NCBI RefSeq assembly: GCF_004216575.1
Contig: NZ_SGWW01000002.1
Span: 434,001-498,000 of the forward strand
Direction: 5' to 3'
Origin: Microcella putealis
Lineage (GTDB): Bacteria; Actinomycetota; Actinomycetes; Actinomycetales; Microbacteriaceae
Length of the DNA stretch: 64,000 bases
Below, piece after piece: positions 17,077-24,725 of this stretch; position 1 is the first letter of the stretch, and every line of letters begins with the position of its first letter. The translations under genes were made by a program, and so were the position numbers. The notes beneath the pieces are model-generated. The model was not told where the DNA came from. It saw only the letters and a program-made list of their open reading frames with translations, and did not search any database.

Positions 17077-18650
17077 CTGACACGCCTTCGACACCCTCTG
17101 CCGACTCTGCGGATTCTGCTGGATCTGCGGGTTCTGCGGGTTCTGCCCCCGAGTTCGACGACCTCGACATCGTCGACGCTGAGCCGGTCGACTACGACGA
17201 CCCCGAGCGCTCTGAGTTCGATCAGCAGCGGGCCGACGCCCTGCGCGCGGGCCTCGCCGACTACGAGCTCGACGAAGACGACCTGTCGCTGCTGGAGGGC
17301 GCTGAGCTCGGCGAAGACGGCATCGTCACGCTGCCGGCCCTGCCGGTGCTCGCGATCGTGGGCCGGCCGAACGTCGGCAAGAGCGCGCTCGTGAACCGCA
17401 TCCTCGGCCGCCGCGAGGCGGTCGTCGAAGACAAGCCGGGCGTGACCCGCGACCGCATCGCCTACAAGGCCGAGTGGAACACCCGCCGCTTCACCCTCGT
17501 CGACACCGGCGGGTGGGAGCCCGACGCCGCCGGCATCAACGCCTCGGTCGCCGCGCAGGCCGAGGTCGCCGTCGAGCTGGCCGACGCCGTGCTGTTCGTC
17601 GTCGACGCCATCACCGGCGCGACCGCGACCGACGAGTTCGTCGTGAAGATGCTGCGCCGCTCGAAGAAGCCCGTCATTCTCGTCGCCAACAAGATTGACG
17701 ACGCCCGCCAAGAGCCCGAGGCCGCCGCGCTGTGGAGCCTCGGCCTCGGTGAGCCCTGGCCGACGTCGGCCGTGCACGGCCGCGGCGTGGCTGACCTGCT
17801 CGACCACATTCTGACGGTGCTGCCCGAGGTGTCGACGGTGGCGAAGACCGAGTTCGGTGGCCCCCGCCGCGTGGCGCTGATCGGCCGCCCGAACGTCGGC
17901 AAGTCGAGCCTCTTGAACAAGGCCGCGCGTGAAGAGCGTGTCGTCGTTAACGAGCTGGCCGGCACGACCCGCGACCCGATCGACGAGCAGATCGAGCTCG
18001 GCGGCAAGGTGTGGCGGTTCGTTGACACGGCCGGTATTCGCCGCCGCCAGCACATGGCGCAGGGCGCCGACTTTTACGCGTCGCTGCGCACGGCGGCCGC
18101 GCTCGAGAAGGCGGAGGTCGCGGTCGTGTTGATCGACGTGACCCAGCCGATCAGCGAGCAGGATGTGCGCATCATCGACCTCGTGCTCGAGTCGGGCCGC
18201 GCGCTGGTGCTCGCGTTCAACAAGTGGGACCTGCTCGACGACGACCGTCGCCGGTACCTCGAGCGTGAGATTGACCAGGATCTGGAGCACGTGTCGTGGG
18301 CGCCCCGCGTCAACATTTCGGCCCGCACGGGTCGCCACCTCGAGAAGCTGGTTCCGGCTCTGGAGGTCGCGCTCGACTCGTGGGATACGCGTATTCCGAC
18401 GGGCAAGTTCAACGCGTTCTTGACGGAGCTGGTTTCGGAGCACCCGCACCCCGTGCGCGGTGGCAAGCAGCCCCGCATTCTGTTTGGCACGCAGGCCTCG
18501 ACCCGCCCGCCGACGTTCGTGCTGTTCACGACCGGGTTCCTCGACCCGCAGTACCGCCGCTTCATCACGCGACGCCTGCGCGAGACGTGGGGCTTCGAGG
18601 GCACCCCGATCGTCGTGAACATGCGAGTTCGGGAGCGCCGCCAGCGCTAG
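17073..18650 (+). CDS. der: ribosome assembly GTPase Der (EngA)
   Basis: 525 residues with two tandem G domains and a C-terminal KH-like domain. Domain 1: '[13 protein letters not shown]', 'VDTGGWEPD', 'VANKID'. Domain 2: '[13 protein letters not shown]', 'VDTAGIRRR', 'AFNKWD'. The protein carries an N-terminal extension of about 90 residues that E. coli Der lacks; it is strongly acidic and begins with a Ser/Ala/Gly/Asp tandem repeat (DNA repeats of TCTGC GGA/GGT type at about 17095-17150). Overlaps cmk by four bases and ends four bases into the convergent small membrane protein gene. Confidence 0.97.
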   Translation: MTDTPSTPSADSADSAGSAGSAGSAPEFDDLDIVDAEPVDYDDPERSEFDQQRADALRAGLADYELDEDDLSLLEGAELGEDGIVTLPALPVLAIVGRPNVGKSALVNRILGRREAVVEDKPGVTRDRIAYKAEWNTRRFTLVDTGGWEPDAAGINASVAAQAEVAVELADAVLFVVDAITGATATDEFVVKMLRRSKKPVILVANKIDDARQEPEAAALWSLGLGEPWPTSAVHGRGVADLLDHILTVLPEVSTVAKTEFGGPRRVALIGRPNVGKSSLLNKAAREERVVVNELAGTTRDPIDEQIELGGKVWRFVDTAGIRRRQHMAQGADFYASLRTAAALEKAEVAVVLIDVTQPISEQDVRIIDLVLESGRALVLAFNKWDLLDDDRRRYLEREIDQDLEHVSWAPRVNISARTGRHLEKLVPALEVALDSWDTRIPTGKFNAFLTELVSEHPHPVRGGKQPRILFGTQASTRPPTFVLFTTGFLDPQYRRFITRRLRETWGFEGTPIVVNMRVRERRQR

Positions 18651-18844
18651 TTCTTGTCGGTCTGGTTGCGCTTGGCGCGCTGCCGGGTGTTCACGCCGAG
18701 GGCGACGAAGATGGCGCCAATGGAGAAGAAGATGGATCCTTCGCGCCCTAGTCCCTGGATGATGGCGACGAGGCCCAGCGCGACGAACGCGGCTCCGAGC
18801 GGAATGTAGAACCGGTCGAATCGTCCCGCGGGTTTGTCAGCCAT
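18647..18844 (-). CDS. small two-helix membrane protein
   Basis: 65 residues. Two hydrophobic segments ('[20 protein letters not shown]' and '[17 protein letters not shown]') separated by a short charged turn, then a basic tail. It resembles the other small membrane proteins at 22222-22551 and 27322-27525 in its '[F/Y]xPxGxxFxxxG' pattern. It ends inside the last codons of der on the opposite strand. Function unknown. Confidence 0.7.
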   Translation of the reverse strand: MADKPAGRFDRFYIPLGAAFVALGLVAIIQGLGREGSIFFSIGAIFVALGVNTRQRAKRNQTDKN

Positions 18845-18892
18845 GCCGCTGAGTGAATAAGACTCGCCTGCGGGATGCCTGCGTTGGTCCTG

Positions 18893-19867
18893 TTAGCAGC
18901 CCGGGCCGCGGGATGCCCGAGTGCAGTCGCGGTCGACGAGCACGGTGACGGCGTCGCTAGTGGCTTCGGCGATGAGTTCGTTGGCGGGTAGTTCGAGGTA
19001 GCCGGCGATGCGGGTCCACGGGCCGCCGGCATAGCGGTATTCGGCGGCATAGGCGACGGTGAGGGTGATCTTGTACGTGCCCTCGGCCTCGTAGATGTGG
19101 CTGGTGGGGGTCGGGTCGAACTCGTTGAGGCCGAGTGTCTGCCAGGTTGCGCCGGGGGTGGGGTGGGTGACGGCGGTGCCGTCGCCGTAGTTCCAGGCGT
19201 AGGCGAACGGGGTGAAGCGCACGTCGGCGGGCTGGCCGAGCAGCTGCCCGCTGACGACGTGCGGCGCGATGTCGGTGTAGAAGTTGGTCGGCAAGCCGAC
19301 GACCATCCAACGGTCGGGTTGCATGTACTGCACGGGCGACTGCGGCGTGAAGGTCGCGATGTCGGCGAGGGTGATGATCTGCGGGCCCGACGCGTCGGAG
19401 TCGTCGGCCGTGTCACCCGGAACGGGGTTCACGTCGAGGTCGGGAATGGCGAACCCCTGGCAGACGACCCCGCCGTCGTAGTCGCAAACGATCTCGGGGT
19501 CGACGACGCCGGTGGAGCCGGGTGGGACGGCGTAAGCGGGGGTCGCGGACGAACCGCCGCCACCATTGCCAGAGCCTCCAGCCGGAGCCCCGCCCTGGTT
19601 GCCGGAGTTCGAGCTGGACGAGCCCGAGTTGCCTCCTCCGCCACCCTGCGACACCTCCGCACCGAGCGAGACATTCGAACCGGTCATCGATGTAGAGACG
19701 TTTGGGTTGTTGCCTTGCCATTGGTCGAAGTTTCCGTCTTCGACCGAGCTGGCAGGCGCCGCGGCGTGTGCGTTCAGAGCCGGATTCACCAAAATGAAAA
19801 TGGTGACTAGTGCGCCCACGAAAAGTGCCGGTGGCGATTTTGGCCTACTCGGCATCACAGATGCCAC
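18893..19867 (-). CDS. exported PKD-domain protein
   Basis: 324 residues from GTG at 19867, or 320 from the ATG at 19855 that overlaps the upstream stop. The N-terminus is a signal peptide ('ALFVGALVTIFILVNPALNA' then HAAA). A low-complexity Gly/Ser/Asn stretch covers about residues 70-105. A PKD-like Ig fold follows near residues 215-300, with 'YAWNYGDGTAVTHP' and 'HIYEAEGTYKITLTVAYAAE' as markers. It has several Cys, including the last residue. Probably a secreted or surface protein. It is downstream of a lipoprotein gene and overlaps it, so the two are one operon. Confidence 0.78.
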   Translation of the reverse strand: MASVMPSRPKSPPALFVGALVTIFILVNPALNAHAAAPASSVEDGNFDQWQGNNPNVSTSMTGSNVSLGAEVSQGGGGGNSGSSSSNSGNQGGAPAGGSGNGGGGSSATPAYAVPPGSTGVVDPEIVCDYDGGVVCQGFAIPDLDVNPVPGDTADDSDASGPQIITLADIATFTPQSPVQYMQPDRWMVVGLPTNFYTDIAPHVVSGQLLGQPADVRFTPFAYAWNYGDGTAVTHPTPGATWQTLGLNEFDPTPTSHIYEAEGTYKITLTVAYAAEYRYAGGPWTRIAGYLELPANELIAEATSDAVTVLVDRDCTRASRGPGC

Positions 19868-20411
19868 CGCCCTGCCAAAGCTCTCGCGCTACGACCTCCC
19901 CCTCGCTGCTTCCATCGAAAGACACTGTCGGCATCCACTCCGAAAGAACTAAGCGGTCATCTTCGAGCGTCGACATCCCCCCGTCATTCAGAATGTCTGT
20001 GTCAGCGACGCTTTCACAGACGTAGAAACTAACTTCAGTGCTGGAGTGCTCCGTGACACTGCTTTGGAATATCGAGTTGACGATGGTTCGGTAACCAACA
20101 ATTTGAAGGCCTTGCTCTTCGAGGTTGGCCCTGATCGCGACGATGTTCTCTGTCAGTGCGTCGCTCGCGATTGCATTGAGGTTGTCAAGTGCGAGTGCCG
20201 GGTCATTCAGTGCGTCGTCTGCTGCCGTGAGGTAGCGCTCGTACACCTCGACCGCGGCGGCGAGGGCCTCCTCGTCGGAGGCGAACAGGGGATCGGCACT
20301 GGCCTCAGGTGTGGGGTCGGGCAGGCGCGTGGTGTCGGAACATCCGACGAGGGTGGTGGTGAGGCCGAGGAGGAGCAGGCCCGTAACCGCGGTGAGGGAT
20401 CGTCGTGGCAT
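19845..20411 (-). CDS. hypothetical lipoprotein
   Basis: 188 residues. Signal peptide with lipobox 'TTLVGCSD'. The mature protein after a Pro/Glu-rich linker ('FASDEEALAAAVEVYERYLT') looks like the small NTF2-like or DUF6318-type lipoproteins often paired with PKD proteins in actinobacteria; that family link is from memory of the pattern, not a search. It overlaps the PKD gene downstream by 11-23 bases depending on that gene's start. The 3' half (about 19860-20200) is visibly less GC-rich than its surroundings. Confidence 0.75.
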   Translation of the reverse strand: MPRRSLTAVTGLLLLGLTTTLVGCSDTTRLPDPTPEASADPLFASDEEALAAAVEVYERYLTAADDALNDPALALDNLNAIASDALTENIVAIRANLEEQGLQIVGYRTIVNSIFQSSVTEHSSTEVSFYVCESVADTDILNDGGMSTLEDDRLVLSEWMPTVSFDGSSEGEVVARELWQGGGICDAE

Positions 20412-20485
20412 GCGCAGAACCCTAGAGGTGCTCCGCCGCCGGCCGGTCGACTGTCCACACGATTAACCAGCCGGAGATCGACCTC

Positions 20486-21364
20486 TTACTGGGGAGGAGT
20501 CGCGGGGCGGGCGGCAGCGAACTCGGTGAGGAGTCCGGGGTGGTCGAGGGGCGTCGCCAGCACCGAGTCGGGGGCGCGCGACGCGAGCTCGGGGAATCCT
20601 GCTGCGGCCAGCAGCCCGTCGTCGAGGGCGAGCAGCTCCGCCTCGACCAGCGGCCACGCCTTGTGCCGGTTGCGCGCGTAGATCGTGCGGCCGAGCCGCG
20701 TCTCGTGAAAACCCCACCGGCCGGTCAAGAATCGGCTGAGCTCCGTGTCGACGGGGCGGGGGAGCGGGCGGGCGAGGATGCGCGTGGACGCGCCCCGAGC
20801 ATCCGGAACCGAATCGGGCGCGAGCGACATCGGCGACGCAACGGGAGCATCGGAAACGAGCGCGCGCATCCGCGAATCGAGGCGCGGGCCGCGGCGGCGG
20901 CGGGAGCGGTATTCGATCGTTCCGTCGATGATGCGCTGGCCGGCGCGCGCCCAGCGGTAGGGGAGGCCGAATAGGGCCTGCGCGGCCATCACCGACGGCA
21001 AGGGCTCCGCGTCGAGGGAGCAGAAGACGACGCTGCGGTTTCCGGCGCCGTCGACCGCGTAGGTGCGCACGTTGATTTCGACGAAGGTTCCGAAGCCGGG
21101 CACGGGCGGCAGTGGCAGGAAGGCGTGCTCGCTCAGCACAAACGGGATCAGGCCCACCCACGCGCTGCCGTCGAAGGTGTCGGGGCGGGTTCCGGCGGGA
21201 AGCAGCGGCGCGATGCGCGACGGGTCGACGCGCCAGTGGAGGAAGACGAAGTGGTTCCAGCGCTGGCGGATCACCGAGCGGCCCGGCAGCGGCGGCGCGG
21301 TGTGCGGCGCGGGCGCGGGGCCGTCGGCCGGGTCGTGCGCCGGCGCGGGATCGAGTGTGGTCAC
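20486..21364 (-). CDS. DUF2071 (YqjF-like) family protein
   Basis: 292 residues from GTG at 21364. Typical YqjF/DUF2071 features: 'RQRWNHFVFLHWRVDPSRIA' near residue 33, 'LPAGTRPDTFDGSAWVGLIP', 'FVEINVRTYA' and 'FCSLDAEPLPSVMAAQALFG'. The family has an acetoacetate-decarboxylase-like fold of unknown activity. It is divergent from the NUDIX gene at 21451, with an 86-base shared promoter region. The start is placed after a CACACT -10-like box on the minus strand (21373-21378), 8 bases upstream. Confidence 0.88.
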   Translation of the reverse strand: MTTLDPAPAHDPADGPAPAPHTAPPLPGRSVIRQRWNHFVFLHWRVDPSRIAPLLPAGTRPDTFDGSAWVGLIPFVLSEHAFLPLPPVPGFGTFVEINVRTYAVDGAGNRSVVFCSLDAEPLPSVMAAQALFGLPYRWARAGQRIIDGTIEYRSRRRRGPRLDSRMRALVSDAPVASPMSLAPDSVPDARGASTRILARPLPRPVDTELSRFLTGRWGFHETRLGRTIYARNRHKAWPLVEAELLALDDGLLAAAGFPELASRAPDSVLATPLDHPGLLTEFAAARPATPPQ

Positions 21365-21438
21365 GCGACCAGTGTGCCGCGCGAGGCACATAGCTTTCCT
21401 GATGGATGCGCGGCGCGCGTTCTCGCAGGCAACACGCG

Positions 21439-21444
21439 TAGCCT
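21439..21444 (+). promoter_or_regulatory. -10 box for the NUDIX gene, leaderless type
   Basis: TAGCCT ends 6 bases before the ATG at 21451; no ribosome-binding site lies between. Confidence 0.4.
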
Positions 21445-21450
21445 TCGACC

Positions 21451-21990
21451 ATGTCGACCACGGGCGAAAACGTCGAAGCAAGCGCTGAATCCAGCGCGCG
21501 CGATCGCCGCCCGCCGCCACTGCCCCCGGGTCACCTGCGCGACCCGGGCGACGCCTGGGTCGAAAGCCCCGACGGCGTGCGCTACTGGGGCCGCTTCGGG
21601 GCCGCCGGCCTCCTCGCCTGGCACCCCACAGCCGGAGTGCTCTTGCAGCACCGCGCCGAATGGTCGCACCACGGCGGCACCTGGGGAATCCCCGGCGGCG
21701 CCCGCAAACTCGACGAGAGCGCAACCGACGCAGCCGTGCGTGAGGCGAATGAAGAGGCCGGGGTTCCCCCCGAGACGCTCACCGTGCTGTTCGACAGCGT
21801 GCACGACCTCGGCTTCTGGAGCTACACCACCGTCGTCGCCCGCGTCGACGAACTCTTCGACCCCGTGCTCGGCGACGCCGAAAGCATCGAACTGCGCTGG
21901 GTCGCCGTCGGCGACGTCGAAACCCTGCCGCTACACCCCGGCTTCGCGTCCAGCTGGCCGCGCCTGCGCGCGCAACTACCGACCGGCTGA
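21451..21990 (+). CDS. NUDIX hydrolase
   Basis: 179 residues. Canonical Nudix box 'GARKLDESATDAAVREANEE' then AGV, with the exact G-x5-E-x7-RE-x2-EE-x-G spacing. 'HHGGTWGIPGGARKLDES' around it resembles MutT-type or diadenosine hydrolases, but the substrate cannot be told. The N-terminal 30 residues are low-complexity. A 16-base unit that includes the stop codon is duplicated in tandem (21975-22006), so the convergent gene starts its own stop one repeat further on. Confidence 0.9.
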   Translation: MSTTGENVEASAESSARDRRPPPLPPGHLRDPGDAWVESPDGVRYWGRFGAAGLLAWHPTAGVLLQHRAEWSHHGGTWGIPGGARKLDESATDAAVREANEEAGVPPETLTVLFDSVHDLGFWSYTTVVARVDELFDPVLGDAESIELRWVAVGDVETLPLHPGFASSWPRLRAQLPTG

Positions 21991-22006
21991 ACTACCGACC
22001 GGCTGA
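21975..22006. repeat. tandem duplication of a 16-base unit at a gene end
   Basis: The unit ACTACCGACCGGCTGA occurs twice without a gap. The first copy encodes the last four residues and stop of the plus-strand NUDIX protein; the second covers the last codons and stop of the minus-strand small membrane protein. A recent slippage event could create this. Confidence 0.85.
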
Positions 22007-22225
22007 GCCGCCGCCCTCGCGGACCTCACGCGCGAGCTGCGACAGGCGCGTCGCGGCGACCGCGATCAAGATCCCGCCGACTACGAGCAGCACGACCGCA
22101 CTGCCCGAGCGGCCGATCGCGAACGACAGCATCGCGAGCGCGAGGGCGGCGATGCCGGCCCACAGCGCTCCGCGGGCGGATGCGCGCCGCGCGACCCCGC
22201 GCATCCGCGAACCCAGCCCGCTCAA
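21992..22225 (-). CDS. small two-helix membrane protein
   Basis: 77 residues. A basic N-terminus ('GSRMRGVARRASARGA') is followed by two hydrophobic segments ('LWAGIAALALAMLSFAIG', 'SAVVLLVVGGILIAVAATR') and a Glu/Gly tail. Overlaps the upstream small membrane protein gene by four bases, so the two are coupled. No recognised family. Confidence 0.6.
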   Translation of the reverse strand: MSGLGSRMRGVARRASARGALWAGIAALALAMLSFAIGRSGSAVVLLVVGGILIAVAATRLSQLAREVREGGGSAGR

Positions 22226-22551
22226 TCGCCGCCCCCGCCGCCACCGTCTCCGCCGGACCCACCGGTGCCGTCAGATGAGTCGCCCCGGTCGGTGTCATTC
22301 ACGGGCGTGACCGAGCCGTCGCCCTTCCTCGGGTCGGGCTTCTTTGGCGAGTCGCCGTCGCCGTCGCCGTCGTCATCGGCCTGCTCGCGGCCCGACAACC
22401 AGATCACGATGAAGGTGATGCCAATAGGGATGAAGGCCCACGACAGCGAGATCGACGGGCCGAACAGAAACGCGAGCCCCACGGCGAGAAACGTGATGCC
22501 GATGGGTAGGAAAGCGGCGTTGCGGTTCGGGGTGCGCTCGTCGTCGGACAT
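22222..22551 (-). CDS. small two-helix membrane protein with acidic Gly-rich tail
   Basis: 109 residues from ATG at 22551. Two helices ('AFLPIGITFLAVGLAFLFG', 'WAFIPIGITFIVIWLSGR') are internally repeated (both contain FxPIGITF). The C-terminal 50 residues are Asp/Gly/Ser-rich and low complexity. The 'WxFxPxGxxxIVIW' pattern is shared with the gene at 27322-27525 and the remnant at 23916-24029, which suggests a small local paralogue family. Confidence 0.65.
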   Translation of the reverse strand: MSDDERTPNRNAAFLPIGITFLAVGLAFLFGPSISLSWAFIPIGITFIVIWLSGREQADDDGDGDGDSPKKPDPRKGDGSVTPVNDTDRGDSSDGTGGSGGDGGGGGGD

Positions 22552-22630
22552 ACCCCAAGCCCACCACACCGCGCCCGCGCGTGCCATCCGCCGCGCGACG
22601 GATCCGCGAAGCGCTGGTACCGTCGACCCC

Positions 22631-22702
22631 ATGACTGCGCAGCCGCGATTTCTCAGCCCTCGGCCGAACACCGGCCGACTCGGGCTGATGCTGCACGCGT
22701 AA
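22631..22702 (+). CDS. possible leader peptide upstream of the PheS-like gene
   Basis: A 23-codon frame (ATG at 22631, TAA at 22700-22702) encoding 'MTAQPRFLSPRPNTG' then RLGLMLHA. It ends 71 bases before the PheS-like gene and just before two competing hairpins, the arrangement of a transcription-attenuation or translation-coupling leader. It has only one Phe and no ribosome-binding site that I can see. A TACCGT -10-like box lies at 22618-22623, 7 bases before its ATG, so it could be leaderless. Speculative. Confidence 0.3.
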   Translation: MTAQPRFLSPRPNTGRLGLMLHA

Positions 22703-22707
22703 GCGCT

Positions 22708-22755
22708 CGAGTCGTTCCGACTCGGTCGAGGGCCACCCCGCCCCTCTTCGACCGA
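22708..22755 (+). promoter_or_regulatory. structured leader with two competing hairpins
   Basis: Hairpin A: CGAGTCG-TTC-CGACTCG (22708-22724), perfect 7-base stem. Hairpin B: TCGGTCGA (22722-22729) pairs perfectly with TCGACCGA (22748-22755). They share bases 22722-22724 and so cannot both form completely. The ribosome-binding site AAAGGA of the PheS-like gene (22760-22765) follows at once. No U-tract is present, so control of translation is more likely than an intrinsic terminator. Confidence 0.4.
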
Positions 22756-22773
22756 GATCAAAGGACGACCCTG

Positions 22774-23904
22774 ATGTATCTGACCCCTGCCGCGCTTGCC
22801 GCTGCCCTCGCAGTGCGCGACCTATCTGACCCCGCAACCACCCCGGCCGGCGAGCAGCCGCACGCGATGAGCCGGTTGCTCGACGCGCTCGTTGACGCGG
22901 CGACCGCCGGTGGCGCGCACCCCCACCGCGTGGTGCGCTCGAGCCCGCTCGTCGCCACCGCCGACAACTACGACGCGCTCGGCTTCAACGCCGTCGCGAT
23001 CACCCGCGACCGCCGTTACTCGCACTACGTGAGCCCCACCGTGATGCTGCGCAGCCACACCTCGGCGGGAATCCCCGCCCTGCTGCGGGCAATCGACGGC
23101 GACGCCGACCGCGACGAGGTGCTCGTGCTGCCCGGCATCGTGCACCGCCGCGACGCGATCGACCGCACCCACGTCGGCACGCCTCACCAGGTCGACGTGT
23201 GGCGGGTGAGCGCGCCCGGGCGCCTCGCGGTTGACGAGCTGCTCGAGCTGGTCGGTGCGCTCGTCGACGCCGTTCTGCCGGGTGCGCGGTGGCGCGCGGT
23301 GCCCGCCGAGCATCCGTACACGGTCGAGGGGCGCCAGATCGACGTGTGGCACGCGGGGGAGTGGCTCGAGCTCGCCGAGTGCGGGCTGATCGACCCGGGC
23401 CTGCTCGCGCGCTCGGGCCTCGACCCGGCGCGCTGGTCGGGCCTCGCCCTAGGCATGGGCCTCGATCGGGCCCTGATGCTGCGCAAGGGCATCGACGACA
23501 TTCGTGTGCTGCGCTCGACGGATGCGCGCATCCGTTCGCAGATGACCGACCTGTCGCCGTGGCGGCCCGTGTCAATGATGCCGCCCGTGACGCGCGACCT
23601 GTCGGTCGTCGTCGCGGCGGAGGACGACGACGAGACGCTCGGCGACCGCGTGCGATCGGCCCTGGATGCGCGGGTCGACGACCTCGAATCGGTCGCCGTC
23701 ATCGCGCGCACCGCCGCCGACGAGCTACCGCCCGCCGCGCGCGACCGCCTCGGCATCGTCGATGGTCAGGTCAACGCGCTCGTGCGGATCGTGCTGCGCC
23801 CGCTCGACCGCACCCTCACCGACGCCGAGGCGAACGCGCTGCGCGACCGGGTCTACCTGGCGCTGCACCGCGGGCCGCGGCTCGAGCTGATCGGGGCGAG
23901 GTAA
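22774..23904 (+). CDS. single-chain PheS-like synthetase homologue (class II core plus FDX-ACB domain)
   Basis: 376 residues. The first 270 residues are a class II aminoacyl-tRNA-synthetase core of the PheRS alpha type: 'SPTVMLRSHTSAGIPALL', motif 2 'HRRDAIDRTHVGTPHQVDVW' and motif 3 'GLALGMGLDRALMLRKGIDD'. The last 95 residues look like a ferredoxin-fold anticodon-binding (FDX-ACB) domain ('MPPVTRDLSVVVAAEDDD'), which in bacteria normally ends the beta subunit PheT. This core + FDX-ACB order is that of monomeric mitochondrial PheRS. No pheT is adjacent and no coiled-coil N-terminus is present, so it is probably a paralogue with an unknown ligase role rather than the housekeeping enzyme. A good AAAGGA ribosome-binding site precedes the ATG. 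Confidence 0.8.
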   Translation: MYLTPAALAAALAVRDLSDPATTPAGEQPHAMSRLLDALVDAATAGGAHPHRVVRSSPLVATADNYDALGFNAVAITRDRRYSHYVSPTVMLRSHTSAGIPALLRAIDGDADRDEVLVLPGIVHRRDAIDRTHVGTPHQVDVWRVSAPGRLAVDELLELVGALVDAVLPGARWRAVPAEHPYTVEGRQIDVWHAGEWLELAECGLIDPGLLARSGLDPARWSGLALGMGLDRALMLRKGIDDIRVLRSTDARIRSQMTDLSPWRPVSMMPPVTRDLSVVVAAEDDDETLGDRVRSALDARVDDLESVAVIARTAADELPPAARDRLGIVDGQVNALVRIVLRPLDRTLTDAEANALRDRVYLALHRGPRLELIGAR

Positions 23905-23915
23905 CGTGCGCGTGC

Positions 23916-24029
23916 TCAGTCGTTGGCTTCCGACCGTTCGGGGCGCTTCGACCACCAGAACAAGATCAGGGCGGCGCCGATCGGGATGGATGTCCACGAC
24001 CACTGCGCCGCGCTCGTGCCACGCGCCGG
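23916..24029 (-). pseudogene. remnant of a small membrane protein, in frame with the TetR stop
   Basis: Minus-strand frame of 37 codons between the TAG stop of the TetR gene (24030-24032) and TGA at 23916-23918. It reads 'WSWTSIPIGAALILFWW' then SKRPERSEAND, matching the second helix and charged tail of the small membrane proteins at 22222-22551 and 27322-27525. No start codon exists in frame, so this is a 5'-truncated copy, or an extension of TetR if the stop is read through. Confidence 0.55.
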
Positions 24030-24638
24030 CTAACCCACGGGCCACCAGGGCGGCAACACCGCGCGCCAGCGGCGGGTGAGCAATGCGCGGTCGCGGGGCT
24101 CGGAGTCTGCGAGCCACACGGTCACCACCGCGACCGTGCTGGCGGCGAGCGCGGCGGCGACGGTTGCCGCAAACCGCGCGTCGTCGTCGCCCGTGACGCG
24201 GGGTGGGGTGAGCGCGTCGTGTGCGATGAGTAGGTCGATGGACGCGGCGAAGTGCCCCGCGAGCATGGCGCCGAGCCCGGCAGTTCCGGCGGCGAGCTCG
24301 CGCGCGTAGATCGGCCCGTGCCTTTCGATGTGGGCGAAGACCTGCTCGGCCGAGGTAGCGATGGCGGCAACGATCGTGTCGGGGGTCGCCGGGTCGATCA
24401 CGGCCGCGCGGATCTCGTCGAGTTCGGCCCTGAGCGCCTGGCGCACGATCGCGGCCGGGTCGGCGCCGTGCTGGTAGACGGTCGAGCGGTGCAGGCCGGC
24501 CGCGCGGGCGAGGGCGGCCCCCGTGATGTCGGCGGCGGCGGTGTCGCGGGCGAGCGTCAGGGCTGCGGCGTGCAACTGCTCTCGCGAGCGCACGAAGCGC
24601 GGGTCGTCGGTGCTGGCGGGAATACCGGGGGCGTCCAC
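24030..24638 (-). CDS. TetR-family transcriptional regulator
   Basis: 202 residues from GTG. The N-terminal HTH is at about residues 17-60 ('DITGAALARAAGLHRSTVYQ'), followed by an all-helical ligand-binding domain. Divergent from the SDR gene at 24726 with a small palindrome between them, so it probably represses that gene and itself. A TAGTAT -10 box on the minus strand (24650-24645) puts its transcript start at or next to the GTG, i.e. leaderless. Confidence 0.88.
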   Translation of the reverse strand: MDAPGIPASTDDPRFVRSREQLHAAALTLARDTAAADITGAALARAAGLHRSTVYQHGADPAAIVRQALRAELDEIRAAVIDPATPDTIVAAIATSAEQVFAHIERHGPIYARELAAGTAGLGAMLAGHFAASIDLLIAHDALTPPRVTGDDDARFAATVAAALAASTVAVVTVWLADSEPRDRALLTRRWRAVLPPWWPVG

Positions 24639-24643
24639 GCGCT

Positions 24644-24664
24644 TATACTATGCGACAGTTGTCG
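24644..24664. promoter_or_regulatory. divergent promoter region with TetR-type operator
   Basis: TATACT (24644-24649) can serve as -10 for the plus strand; on the minus strand TAGTAT (24650-24645) serves the TetR gene. The inverted repeat CGACA-GT-TGTCG (24653-24664) overlaps the expected start of the plus-strand transcript. This is where a TetR repressor would block both promoters. Confidence 0.45.
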
Positions 24665-24725
24665 TTTAGCGCGCCGGAGCAGCGACCCACCCAGATCGCC
24701 CCGCCGGCCGAAGGAGGGAACGATC

